This document shows, piece after piece, positions 18,316 to 26,431 of a DNA stretch of 64,000 bases; position 1 is the stretch's first letter; each line of letters starts with the position of its first letter. The notes below the pieces were generated by a model, which worked only from the letters and a program-made list of their open reading frames with translations, was not told the DNA's origin and did no database searches. The position numbers and the translations under genes are program-made. This DNA comes from Streptomyces sp. SID8374 (lineage in GTDB: Bacteria > Actinomycetota > Actinomycetes > Streptomycetales > Streptomycetaceae): assembly GCF_009865135.1 (NCBI RefSeq), contig NZ_WWGH01000001.1, positions 2,666,001 through 2,730,000 on the forward strand. Direction: 5' to 3'.

Positions 18316-18816
18316 ATGAACAGCGACAGCGACCTTCAGATCGCCGGCGACATCCTTGAGGTCCAGCACCTCCTGCGACCCGCCCGCGAGCACCCCTCCA
18401 CCGTCTCCGAGTTCGTCGGCCTCGCCCGCTCCATCGCGGCCGACCGATCGCGCTGGGCCGGACTCGTCCGGTACGACACCACCACCCGCTGGTACCACCG
18501 CCTCCAGACCGGCCCCGGCTACGAGGTGTGGCTGCTCAGCTGGGTGCCCGGACAGGGCAGCGGGCGCCACGACCACGGCCGCTCCGCCGGTGTACTGACC
18601 GTCCTCGAAGGCGAGTTGACCGAGCACACCGAGCGCGGGAGCCAGGCGATCGGCGCCGGTGCGCAGCGCGCCTTCGCCCCCGGGTACGTCCACGAAGTGG
18701 TCAACGACTCGCTCGAACCGGCCGTGAGCCTGCACATCTACTACCCGGGTCTGACCGAGATGCCGATGCACGCCGCGCAATGCGCCCCGACGGCCGTGGA
18801 TGTCGTACCCGCCTGA
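18316..18816 (+). CDS. Cysteine dioxygenase family protein
   Basis: A 166-residue cupin starting MNSDSDLQIAGDILEVQHLL. Cysteine dioxygenases use non-haem Fe(II) to oxidise cysteine to cysteine sulfinate. The iron ligands are visible: H85 and H87 in GSGRHDHGRSAG and H126 in APGYVHEVVN. The cupin strands between (GVLTVLEGELTEHT) and the C-terminal SLHIYYPGLTEMPMH are typical. Length is close to other bacterial thiol dioxygenases; the exact thiol substrate (cysteine, mercaptopropionate or other) is not decided by sequence. It is divergent from whiB and lies 13 bases upstream of fbiA, so co-transcription with the F420 genes is likely. Confidence 0.92.
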   Translation: MNSDSDLQIAGDILEVQHLLRPAREHPSTVSEFVGLARSIAADRSRWAGLVRYDTTTRWYHRLQTGPGYEVWLLSWVPGQGSGRHDHGRSAGVLTVLEGELTEHTERGSQAIGAGAQRAFAPGYVHEVVNDSLEPAVSLHIYYPGLTEMPMHAAQCAPTAVDVVPA

Positions 18817-18829
18817 CAAACTGCTGTGC

Positions 18830-19786
18830 ATGCGCATTGTTGTTCTGGCCGGCGGTATCGGTGGTGCTCGTTTTCTGCGTGGCCTCAAGCAGGCCGCGCC
18901 CGACGCGGACATCACGGTCATCGGCAACACGGGTGATGACATCCATCTGTTCGGGCTGAAGGTCTGCCCCGACCTCGACACCGTGATGTACACCCTCGGC
19001 GGTGGCATCAACGAGGAGCAGGGCTGGGGGCGGACCGACGAGACCTTCCAGGTCAAGGAGGAGCTCGCGGCGTACGGGGTGGGGCCCGGGTGGTTCGGTC
19101 TCGGCGACCGCGACTTCGCGACCCACATCGTCCGTACGCAGATGCTCGGCGCGGGCTATCCGCTCAGCGCCGTCACCGAGGCTCTGTGCGCCCGCTGGCA
19201 GCCGGGGGTGCGGCTGCTGCCCATGTCGGACGACCGGGTCGAGACGCATGTCGCCGTCGAGATGGACGGCGAGAGCAAGGCCATCCACTTCCAGGAGTAC
19301 TGGGTGAAGCTGCGCGCCTCCGTCGAGGCGCAGGCCATCGTGCCGGTCGGCGCGGAGCAGGCGAAGCCGGCACCGGGTGTGCTGGAGGCCATCGCCGCCG
19401 CCGACGTCATCCTCTTCCCGCCGTCGAACCCGGTGGTCTCCATCGGCACCATCCTCGCCGTGCCCGGGATCCGGGAGGCGATCGCCGAGGCCGGGGTGCC
19501 GGTCGTCGGCCTCTCCCCCATCGTCGGGGACGCCCCGGTGCGGGGGATGGCGGACAAGGTGCTCGCGGCCGTGGACGTCGAGTCGACGGCGGCCGCTGTG
19601 GCCCAGCACTACGGGTCGGGGCTGCTGGACGGGTGGCTGGTCGACACGGTGGACGCGGGCGCGGTCGACGAGGTCGAGGCGGCGGGGATCCGGTGCCGGG
19701 CGGTCCCGCTGATGATGACGGACGTGGACGCGACGGCGGAGATGGCCCGGCGGGCGCTGGAGCTGGCGGGGGAGGTGGGGGTGTGA
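18830..19786 (+). CDS. fbiA: 2-phospho-L-lactate transferase (F420 biosynthesis)
   Basis: FbiA (CofD) joins the activated phospholactate or phosphoenolpyruvate moiety to the deazaflavin Fo, making F420-0 or dehydro-F420-0. The 318-residue product starts at ATG 18830 ([20 protein letters not shown]), carrying the Rossmann-like glycine loop; [21 protein letters not shown] and [20 protein letters not shown] follow, both strongly family-specific. An upstream ATG at 18800 would overlap the previous gene and is rejected. The stop overlaps the GTG of fbiB by 4 bases (GTGA), indicating translational coupling. Confidence 0.95.
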   Translation: MRIVVLAGGIGGARFLRGLKQAAPDADITVIGNTGDDIHLFGLKVCPDLDTVMYTLGGGINEEQGWGRTDETFQVKEELAAYGVGPGWFGLGDRDFATHIVRTQMLGAGYPLSAVTEALCARWQPGVRLLPMSDDRVETHVAVEMDGESKAIHFQEYWVKLRASVEAQAIVPVGAEQAKPAPGVLEAIAAADVILFPPSNPVVSIGTILAVPGIREAIAEAGVPVVGLSPIVGDAPVRGMADKVLAAVDVESTAAAVAQHYGSGLLDGWLVDTVDAGAVDEVEAAGIRCRAVPLMMTDVDATAEMARRALELAGEVGV

Positions 19787-21219
19787 GTGCCTCTGCCGGT
19801 GGGGCTGGCGGTGGTGGGGCTGTGGCTGGTGGTGGTGGGGTTCTGGCTGGCGGTGGTGAGGCTGTGGCTGCCGGTGGTGAGGCCGTGTCTGGCGGTGGTC
19901 AGGCCGTGGTTGCCGGTGGCGCGCCTTCCTTTCGGGTGTGGGCCCTGGGCGGGATTCCCGAGGTGCGCGCCGGTGACGATCTCGCCAAGCTGATCGCCGG
20001 GGCCGAGCCCGGGCTGGTCGACGGTGACGTCCTGCTCGTCACCTCGAAGATCGTCTCCAAGGCCGAGGGCCGGATCGTCCAGGCCGCCGACCGCGAAGCC
20101 GCCATCGACGCCGAGACCGTACGGGTCGTGGCGCGGCGCGGTGCCCTGCGGATCGTGGAGAACCGGCAGGGTCTGGTCATGGCCGCCGCCGGGGTCGACG
20201 CCTCCAACACCCCGGCCGGGACCGTGCTCCTGCTGCCCGAGGACCCCGACGCCTCCGCCCGGGCCATCCGGGACGGGCTGCGGGACACCCTGGGCGTCGA
20301 GGTCGGCGTCGTCGTCACGGACACCTTCGGGCGGCCCTGGCGGAACGGGCTGACCGATGTCGCCATCGGGGCGGCGGGGGTGCGGGTGCTGGACGACCTG
20401 CGGGGCGGGACGGACGCGTACGGCAATCCGCTCAGCGCCACGGTGGTGGCGACGGCGGACGAGCTGGCGGCTGCCGGGGACCTGGTCAAGGGCAAGGCGG
20501 CGGGGCTGCCGGTGGCTGTGGTGCGGGGGTTGCCGCATGTGGTCTCCGGCGGGGAGGACGAGCCCGGGGCGCGTGCGATGGTGCGCGGTGCCGCCGATGA
20601 CATGTTCCGGCTCGGGACGTCGGAGGCCGTACGGGAAGCGGTGACCCTGCGGCGTACGGTGCGCGAGTTCAGCGACGAGCCGGTGGACCCGGGGGCCGTG
20701 CGGCGGGCGGTGGCGGCGGCGGTGACCGCGCCCGCGCCTCATCACACGACGCCCTGGCGGTTCGTGCTGCTGGAGTCCGCCGAGTCGCGGACGCGGCTGC
20801 TGGACGCGATGCGGGACGCCTGGATCGCGGATCTGCGGCGCGACGGGAAGAGCGAGGAGTCGATCGCGAAGCGGGTGCGGCGCGGGGATGTGCTGCGCAA
20901 CGCGCCGTATCTGGCGGTGCCGTGCCTGGTGATGGACGGGTCCCATACGTACGGGGACGAGCGGCGGGACACGGCGGAGCGCGAGATGTTCGTGGTCGCG
21001 GCGGGGGCGGGGGTGCAGAACTTCCTGGTGGCGTTGGCCGGTGAGCGGTTGGGGTCGGCGTGGGTGTCCTCGACGATGTTCTGCCGGTCGGTGGTGCGGG
21101 AGGTGCTGTCGCTGCCGGCGTCGTGGGATCCGTTGGGGGCGGTGGCTGTTGGGCATGCGGTGGGGGTGGCTCGGGAGCGGGGGGTTCGGGACCCGGAGGA
21201 CTTTCTCACCGTGCGGTGA
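19783..21219 (+). CDS. fbiB: Bifunctional F420-0:glutamate ligase / nitroreductase-domain protein
   Basis: FbiB adds gamma-linked glutamates to F420-0, and in actinobacteria the C-terminal FMN nitroreductase-like domain reduces the dehydro form. From GTG 19783 the product has 478 residues. The ligase domain starts near residue 47 ([20 protein letters not shown]) with [16 protein letters not shown] and [20 protein letters not shown]. The nitroreductase-like domain covers about 285-475 ([34 protein letters not shown]). Residues 5-45 are five Gly-rich heptapeptides (GGGEAVA type), absent from most FbiB proteins. The GTGA overlap with fbiA fixes the start unless translation begins internally. A much longer upstream ORF in this frame is a shadow of fbiA. 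Confidence 0.93.
   Translation: MSASAGGAGGGGAVAGGGGVLAGGGEAVAAGGEAVSGGGQAVVAGGAPSFRVWALGGIPEVRAGDDLAKLIAGAEPGLVDGDVLLVTSKIVSKAEGRIVQAADREAAIDAETVRVVARRGALRIVENRQGLVMAAAGVDASNTPAGTVLLLPEDPDASARAIRDGLRDTLGVEVGVVVTDTFGRPWRNGLTDVAIGAAGVRVLDDLRGGTDAYGNPLSATVVATADELAAAGDLVKGKAAGLPVAVVRGLPHVVSGGEDEPGARAMVRGAADDMFRLGTSEAVREAVTLRRTVREFSDEPVDPGAVRRAVAAAVTAPAPHHTTPWRFVLLESAESRTRLLDAMRDAWIADLRRDGKSEESIAKRVRRGDVLRNAPYLAVPCLVMDGSHTYGDERRDTAEREMFVVAAGAGVQNFLVALAGERLGSAWVSSTMFCRSVVREVLSLPASWDPLGAVAVGHAVGVARERGVRDPEDFLTVR
19797..19920 (+). repeat. 21-bp minisatellite encoding FbiB heptapeptides
   Basis: About five to six tandem 21-base units (GGTGGTGAGGCTGTGGCTGCC type) encode Gly-Gly-Gly/Glu-x-Val-x-Ala heptads at the N-terminus of FbiB. 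The + strand is nearly all G and T, unlike the ligase domain after it. Confidence 0.8.
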
Positions 21220-21290
21220 GGTGGGGGCGGGTGCGGAGGGGTGCGGGGTGCGGTGGGGTGCGGGGTGCGGGGTGCGGTGGGGCCGCTGCG
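21220..21290. repeat. GGTGCGGGGTGCGGT simple repeat
   Basis: A short array of GGGGTGCGGT-like units follows the fbiB stop and leads into the dispersed repeat. It is noncoding. Confidence 0.6.
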
Positions 21291-21450
21291 CGGGGCTTGT
21301 CCCCTACCCGCCCCTTCCCGAAACCGGGGCTCCGCCCCGGACCCCGCTTTGTCCTCAAGCGCCGGACGGGCTGGGAGGGTCGCCCGGACCGGCTGGGGTT
21401 TCGGGGCTCCGCCCCGGACCCCGCTCCTCAAACGCCGGAGGGGCTGAGAT
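21291..21450. repeat. Dispersed intergenic repeat, copy 2
   Basis: This is the second copy of the element at 8571-8710, sharing CCCGCCCCTTCCCGAAACCG, TTTGTCCTCAAGCGCCGGAC and CTCCTCAAACGCCGGAGGGG. It contains two GGGGCTCCGCCCC hairpins. Here it lies between convergent fbiB and the AlkA-like gene, where it could terminate both transcripts. Confidence 0.85.
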
Positions 21451-21477
21451 GGCGAGCCCCGGAAGGGCTGAAGCTGG

Positions 21478-22503
21478 CTACAGCGCCGCGATGTTCCCCG
21501 GGGTCATCCTCGGGCCCCTTCGTTCCGGGATGCGGCCCGACAGCAAAATCAGGCGCGTTGCCCGGTGGCGTTGGCCCTTGTACGGGGTGAGGAGGGTCAG
21601 CATCTCCTCGTCGTCCGCGTGGCGGTTGTCCGCCAGGGCGTGGCCCACGATGCCGGGGAGGTGGTAGTCGCCCACCGTCACCGCGTCGGCGGCGCCGTTG
21701 GAGCGCTGGAGGGTTTCGGCGGAGGTCCAGGGGCCGATGCCGGGGATCAGTTCCAGGCGGGCCGTGGCCTCGGCCAGGGGCATCGTCGACGCCTCCTCCA
21801 GCCTGCGGGCCACCCGGACCGCACGCATGATCGTCGACGAGCGCTTGGTGTCGACGCCCGCCTTGTGCCACTCCCAGGACGGGATCATCGCCCAGGTGCG
21901 CGCGTCCGGCATGACGTGGAGGCCCAGTTCGGCGGTGGGGCCGGGGGCGGGAGTGCCGTAGCGGCGGACCAGGAGGCGCCAGGCGCGGTACGCCTCGTCC
22001 GTGGTGACCTTCTGTTCCAGGATCGACGGGATCAGCGACTCCATCACCAGGCCCGTGCGGAGCAGCCGCAGGCCGGGGCGCCGGTGCCGTGCCGCGGCCA
22101 GCAAGCGGTGGTGCGGGGTGAACGCGTCCGGGTCGTCGTCGGCGCCCAAGAGCGCGGGGAGGCCGGCGAGCAGCCACTCCGCGCCCGGGCCCCAGGCCTC
22201 GGCCCCGATCCGGTCGCCGCGCGCCACCACCCGCAGGGTGCCGGGGCCCTCCGGTGTCCGGGTGGCCCGCCAGAACCTGCCGTCCGCCGTCATCCGGAAC
22301 GTGGGGTCGGCCGGCCCCCTGCGCAGCGGGCTCAGCACCAGCCGCAGGTCCAGCGGGCCCGGCGGGGTCCACTCCCGGGTCAGGGGAGGGCCTGCGGGCG
22401 GGTCCGCCGGGGCAGAGCCCGTACTCCGCGCCGCCGGAGCTGCCTGGTGCGGCAGGGCCGGGCGTGCGGTGCGCGGGGCGCGCGGGGCGAATCGTCCTGC
22501 CAC
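21478..22503 (-). CDS. AlkA-like DNA-3-methyladenine glycosylase (HhH-GPD family)
   Basis: A 341-residue base-excision repair glycosylase expected to remove alkylated purines. The helix-hairpin-helix LELIPGIGPWTSAETLQRS and the following VGDYHLPGIVGH supply the HhH-GPD signature with its catalytic aspartate (about residue 281). The upstream helices (LVMESLIPSILEQKVTTDEA) also match the family. GTG 22503 is chosen because an upstream in-frame start at 22620 would overlap manC. The first 50 residues are Ala/Pro/Arg-rich and may be disordered. It lies 65 bases downstream of manC and is convergent with fbiB across the dispersed repeat. Confidence 0.87.
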   Translation of the reverse strand: MAGRFAPRAPRTARPALPHQAAPAARSTGSAPADPPAGPPLTREWTPPGPLDLRLVLSPLRRGPADPTFRMTADGRFWRATRTPEGPGTLRVVARGDRIGAEAWGPGAEWLLAGLPALLGADDDPDAFTPHHRLLAAARHRRPGLRLLRTGLVMESLIPSILEQKVTTDEAYRAWRLLVRRYGTPAPGPTAELGLHVMPDARTWAMIPSWEWHKAGVDTKRSSTIMRAVRVARRLEEASTMPLAEATARLELIPGIGPWTSAETLQRSNGAADAVTVGDYHLPGIVGHALADNRHADDEEMLTLLTPYKGQRHRATRLILLSGRIPERRGPRMTPGNIAAL

Positions 22504-22568
22504 GGCTGGGGCCTCGGGTGTCTGTGGTGCTGGAAAGGTCCTCTTGAGGGTACGGGGCGAGCCGCGTC

Positions 22569-23660
22569 CTACTGGTCCGAGGAGAAGCGGATCGAGGCGT
22601 CCGGAAGGACCGCCCCGCACCAGATCCTGACCCCGTCGCGCAGTTCGTTGTCCGCGCCCACGTGGGCGCCGTCCCCGATCACCGCGCCGCTCAGCACCGT
22701 ACGGCTGCCGATCCTCGCGCCCGCCCCGATGAGCGAGTCCGTGACGACCGCGCCCGCTTCGACCACCCCGCCGTCCAGCACCGTGGAGCCGTCGATCCTC
22801 GCGCCCGCGCCGATCACCGCGTCGGCACCGATCACCGTACCGCCGGTGAGCTTGGCGTCGGCGGCCACCGTGGCCATCTCCAGGACCAGGCGGTCGCCGC
22901 AGCGGCCCGGGACGGCCGGGGACGGGGCGCGGCCCAGGACCAGGTCGGCGGAGCCGCGTACGAAGGCCTGCGGGGTGCCGAGGTCCAGCCAGTAGGTGGA
23001 GTCGACCATGCCCTGGAGGTGGGCGCCGGAGGAGAGCAGGCCGGGGAAGGTCTCGCGCTCCACGGAGACCGGGCGGCCCTCGGGGATGGTGTCGATGACC
23101 GAGCGCCGGAAGATGTACGCCCCGGCGTTGATCTGGTCGGTGACGATCTCCTCGGGCGTCTGCGGCTTCTCCAGGAAGGCCGTGACCCGGCCCGTCGCGT
23201 CCGTCGGTACGAGACCGAAGGCGCGCGGGTCCTCCACCCGGGTCAGATGGAGCGAGACGTCCGCCCCGGAGTCGTTGTGCGTGGCGACCAGGGCCCGGAT
23301 GTCGAGTCCGGTGAGGATGTCGCCGTTGAAGATCAGGACGGGCTCGTCCGGGCCCGAGGACAGCTTGGCCGCGACGTTGCGTATCGCGCCGCCGGTGCCG
23401 AGCGGCTCCTGCTCGGTGACGTACTCGATGTGCAGACCGAGCGAGGAGCCGTCGCCGAAGTACGGCTCGAAGACCTCGGCCAGGTAGGACGTGGCGAGCA
23501 CGATGTGCTCCACCCCGGCCGCCCTGGCCCGCGCCAGCTGGTGGGTCAGGAAGGGGACCCCCGCCGCCGGGACCATCGGCTTCGGGGTGTGCACCGTGAG
23601 CGGGCGCAGTCGGGTGCCTTTGCCACCGACCAGGAGAATCGCTTCTTTTGCCTCTGTCAC
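22569..23660 (-). CDS. manC: Mannose-1-phosphate guanylyltransferase (sugar nucleotidyltransferase)
   Basis: The enzyme makes GDP-mannose from GTP and mannose-1-phosphate. The 363-residue product starts at GTG 23660 (VTEAKEAILLVGGKGTRLRP). The nucleotide-binding signature GGKGTRLRPLTVHTPKPMVP, the metal-binding LIFNGDILTG, and TAFLEKPQTPEEI are present. Residues 265-355 are left-handed beta-helix hexapeptide repeats (TVIGADAVIGAGARIDGSTV). Substrate is assigned by similarity to actinobacterial ManB/GDP-mannose pyrophosphorylases and by manA/manB nearby; another NDP-hexose cannot be excluded. The reading frame stays open far upstream through the amidase gene, which is an antiframe effect rather than a fusion. 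Confidence 0.87.
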   Translation of the reverse strand: MTEAKEAILLVGGKGTRLRPLTVHTPKPMVPAAGVPFLTHQLARARAAGVEHIVLATSYLAEVFEPYFGDGSSLGLHIEYVTEQEPLGTGGAIRNVAAKLSSGPDEPVLIFNGDILTGLDIRALVATHNDSGADVSLHLTRVEDPRAFGLVPTDATGRVTAFLEKPQTPEEIVTDQINAGAYIFRRSVIDTIPEGRPVSVERETFPGLLSSGAHLQGMVDSTYWLDLGTPQAFVRGSADLVLGRAPSPAVPGRCGDRLVLEMATVAADAKLTGGTVIGADAVIGAGARIDGSTVLDGGVVEAGAVVTDSLIGAGARIGSRTVLSGAVIGDGAHVGADNELRDGVRIWCGAVLPDASIRFSSDQ

Positions 23661-23740
23661 AGCACCGTCTCTGCTTTCCTGCTGGGGCCTGGCCTGGATA
23701 TGGCTGGCCAGTCTAAGCAGACCGGTCGGAGATGCCCCGG

Positions 23741-25354
23741 TCAGCGGCCCTGCAGTTTGGCGGAGCTGGTCCGGGCCGTGCCGAGCTTCTTGTATAGACG
23801 CGCTCCGGGGCATTCGGTTGCGAACCCGTCCCGATGGCCCGAGATCACGTTCATGCTGACCTTCACGCCCGCCTTGTACTTGTTGCTGCCGCCGGAGACG
23901 AGCGTCACCTTGCCCTTCGGGTTTCCGCCGAACAGGCCGAGCTTCCAGGCCGTGAGCTTGGAGACGGCGGTCACCGCGGCGGCCGGCGGGTTGGTGGAGG
24001 CGTAGGAGCCGAGTACGGCGATGCCCATGGTGTTGGTGTTGAAGCCCAGGGTGTGCGCTCCGAGGACCGCCTTGGTGACGCCGCCGGCCCGGCCCTCGTA
24101 GATGTTTCCGCACTTGTCGACGGCGAAGTTGTAGCCGAAGTCGCGCCAGCCGCTGCTCTTGACGTGGTAGCGGTAGATGCTGCGCAGCACCGAAGGGGCC
24201 TGCTTGCAGGTGTAGTTGTTGCCGGTCGCGCTGTGGTGCACGAATGCCGCCTTGACGGACTTCGTGTACGCGAAGTTCCTCTCCCGGAGCTTCTCGTCGG
24301 CGCCCCAGCCCTTGCGGGTGACGATCTTGGGGCGCGGTCCGATGTACGGCTTCGCCCCGGGCGCCAGGTTCACCGACTCCAGCGTCTCCGCCTGGGTGAG
24401 CGCGGGGATGACGGTGGCGCCGATCTCCGCGACCTCCGCGTTGACCGCCGAGGCGGCAGCGACCTCGGCCGTGAGGACCTCCGGCAGGACGGCGGCGGTC
24501 GGCGGGGTGTCCGCGAAGACTGCGGGGACGGCCGCCCGGTTGGCGGGAGCGCCCCGCGCGGGCTCCGGCGCCGGGTCGTCCTCGCCGGGGCTCACTGCGG
24601 GGCTCTCTGCGGGGTCCTCTCCCGGGTCGACGAGCTCCAGGCGCATGCCTTTGGGCAGGGGTACGGAGGTGGCGGCGGCCCGGTCCTGCGAGTCCGGGGC
24701 TTCCTGGGACTTCGGGGCTTCGTGGGACGTCTGGGCTTCCGGACGTACGCGTACCTCTACGCCGTCCGAGTCGCCGACCCAGAGGGGAGCCGTCGCGCCC
24801 CGCACCGTACGCCCCTCGCGCTCGGCGCTTCCGAGGTCGGCCCCGTGCTCGGCGTTGTGCGTCTCGACGTCCTGCCAGTCGGACCAGCGCGTGGTGCCGG
24901 TGGCCCGGGTCCGGACCTGGACCGTGCCGTGCAGCTCGGCCTCGGCGTCGTCCCAGACCACGCCCACCAGGGAGAACGGGCGGGCGTCGCGCTGGGGCAG
25001 GCCCTGGACCACCGGTGCTCCCGCGACCCGGTTCGAGGGGGTGGCGAGGGGGGCCAGGGGGAGCGACTGCGTGGAACCGGCGGGTTCGGCTGCGGATGCG
25101 GTGGATGCGGTTTCGGCTTCGGCTTCGGTGGACGTGTTCGTACGCGGGGCGGTGGTGTCGGGGGTGGGGGCTTCCCTCGTCGTCGCTTCGGTCCGGGCCG
25201 AAGGCGGTCCCGCACCCGGTGACGCCGGGGACGTGGAGGGAGGCAGGGCCGAGGCCGAGTGGGGAGCGGGGGCGGAGGCCGCGGGGGTGGCGAGCGGCAG
25301 AGTGAGGGCCGCTGCACAGGTGACGCCGACTGAGGTGACAAGTAGTGCACGCAT
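23741..25354 (-). CDS. Secreted N-acetylmuramoyl-L-alanine amidase / PGRP domain protein
   Basis: The 537-residue product is predicted to be exported and to cleave the peptidoglycan stem-peptide amide bond. ATG 25354 has AGGA 8 bases upstream; it begins MRALLVTSVGVTCAAALTLP, a signal peptide ending near ASA. Residues 30-330 contain Ala/Pro/Ser/Glu-rich linkers and a beta-rich domain (FSLVGVVWDDAEAELHGTVQ). The C-terminal amidase_2/PGRP domain spans about 335-520, with zinc ligands in AAFVHHSATGNNYTC and ISGHRDGFATECPG and the conserved WRDFGYNFAVDKCGNIYEGR. Other in-frame starts (25372, 25408) lack ribosome binding sites. It is 80 bases upstream of manC in the same direction and divergent from the TIGR03089 gene. 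Confidence 0.93.
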   Translation of the reverse strand: MRALLVTSVGVTCAAALTLPLATPAASAPAPHSASALPPSTSPASPGAGPPSARTEATTREAPTPDTTAPRTNTSTEAEAETASTASAAEPAGSTQSLPLAPLATPSNRVAGAPVVQGLPQRDARPFSLVGVVWDDAEAELHGTVQVRTRATGTTRWSDWQDVETHNAEHGADLGSAEREGRTVRGATAPLWVGDSDGVEVRVRPEAQTSHEAPKSQEAPDSQDRAAATSVPLPKGMRLELVDPGEDPAESPAVSPGEDDPAPEPARGAPANRAAVPAVFADTPPTAAVLPEVLTAEVAAASAVNAEVAEIGATVIPALTQAETLESVNLAPGAKPYIGPRPKIVTRKGWGADEKLRERNFAYTKSVKAAFVHHSATGNNYTCKQAPSVLRSIYRYHVKSSGWRDFGYNFAVDKCGNIYEGRAGGVTKAVLGAHTLGFNTNTMGIAVLGSYASTNPPAAAVTAVSKLTAWKLGLFGGNPKGKVTLVSGGSNKYKAGVKVSMNVISGHRDGFATECPGARLYKKLGTARTSSAKLQGR

Positions 25355-25491
25355 ACGCACGATCCTGGCCATAACCAGACAAGTCCGGCCACCCGGGCTG
25401 AGAGCCACATCTGATGACGTGTCTGCCGAACCGGTGTACGTGACACCCGTTCAGCCCGCCCCGCACAGCGCCCCCGCGTACTCTTGCGCGG

Positions 25492-26244
25492 ATGAACTCC
25501 AGCGACCGCACCGCCGCCGACCTGCTGCGATCCGCCCTCGCCGCGGACCCGGCCCGCCCCCTGGTCACCTTCTACGACGACGCCACCGGAGAACGCGTCG
25601 AACTGTCGGTGGCCACCTTCGCCAATTGGGTGGCCAAGACCGCCAACCTGCTCCAGAGCGACCTCGCCGCCGAGCCCGGTGACCGGCTCGCCCTGCTCCT
25701 CCCCGCCCACTGGCAGTCCGCGGTCTGGCTGCTCGCCTGCTCCTCGGTCGGGGTCGTCGCCGATGTCCAGGGCGACCCGGCCGCCGCCGACCTCGTGGTG
25801 AGCGGGCCGGACACCCTGGAGCGGGCCCGGGCCTGCCGGGGTGAGCGGGTCGCGCTGGCGCTGCGTCCGCTGGGGGGCCGCTTCCCGCAGGCGCCCGAGG
25901 GCTTCGCCGACTACGCGGTGGAGGTGCCGAGCCAGGGCGACCGCTTCGCGCCCTTCGCCCCGGTGGACCCGGACGCCCCCGCGCTGACCGTGGGCGGGGT
26001 GGAGCTGAGCGGGACCCAGCTCGTCGCCAAGGCCCGCGAGGACGCCGAGGCGCTCGGGCTCGTACCGGGGTCCCGGCTGCTGACCGGTCACACGTACGAC
26101 ACCTGGGAGGGGCTGAGCACCGGTCTTTTCGCGCCACTGGCCTCCGGGGGGTCCGTGGTCCTCTGCCGCCACCTCGGGGAGCTCGGCGCGGAGGGGCTGG
26201 CGAAGCGGGTCGAGAGCGAGCGGGTCACCAACACGGCGGTATGA
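25492..26244 (+). CDS. TIGR03089 family protein (truncated acyl-adenylate enzyme-like)
   Basis: A 250-residue protein starting MNSSDRTAADLLRSALAADP. It matches the TIGR03089 family, which resembles the N-terminal part of AMP-binding acyl-CoA synthetases (PLVTFYDDATGERVELSVAT, ANLLQSDLAAEPGDRLALLL) but is less than half their length. It lacks the P-loop-like TSGTTGxPK motif and the mobile C-terminal domain, so adenylating activity is unlikely. Function is unknown. The gene precedes the first LCP gene by about 190 bases in the same direction and is often found beside LCP or manC genes in actinobacteria. Confidence 0.88.
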   Translation: MNSSDRTAADLLRSALAADPARPLVTFYDDATGERVELSVATFANWVAKTANLLQSDLAAEPGDRLALLLPAHWQSAVWLLACSSVGVVADVQGDPAAADLVVSGPDTLERARACRGERVALALRPLGGRFPQAPEGFADYAVEVPSQGDRFAPFAPVDPDAPALTVGGVELSGTQLVAKAREDAEALGLVPGSRLLTGHTYDTWEGLSTGLFAPLASGGSVVLCRHLGELGAEGLAKRVESERVTNTAV

Positions 26245-26431
26245 CAAGCGCCCTGAGGTGCACTCGTCCGGCCCACGGCGGGCCGAGCCCCCGGTAACGA
26301 TCGACGACGGGGGTAGATGATCGGCGGTACAGACCACTCTCCGGTAGTGCACAACCAAGCGTGAGGTTCAGCCGTCTACTCCTGCGACCGGCGGCCCATC
26401 GCGCCGCCGAACGTGAAGGATGGACGCAGAC

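Noticed and set aside
19090..19782. Upstream extension of fbiB in the same frame
   Set aside because: It overlaps all of fbiA out of frame and has Arg/Gly-rich shadow composition.
23661..25568. Fusion of manC with upstream sequence in one long ORF
   Set aside because: The upstream part is a shifted frame of the amidase gene; manC has a good GTG start at 23660.
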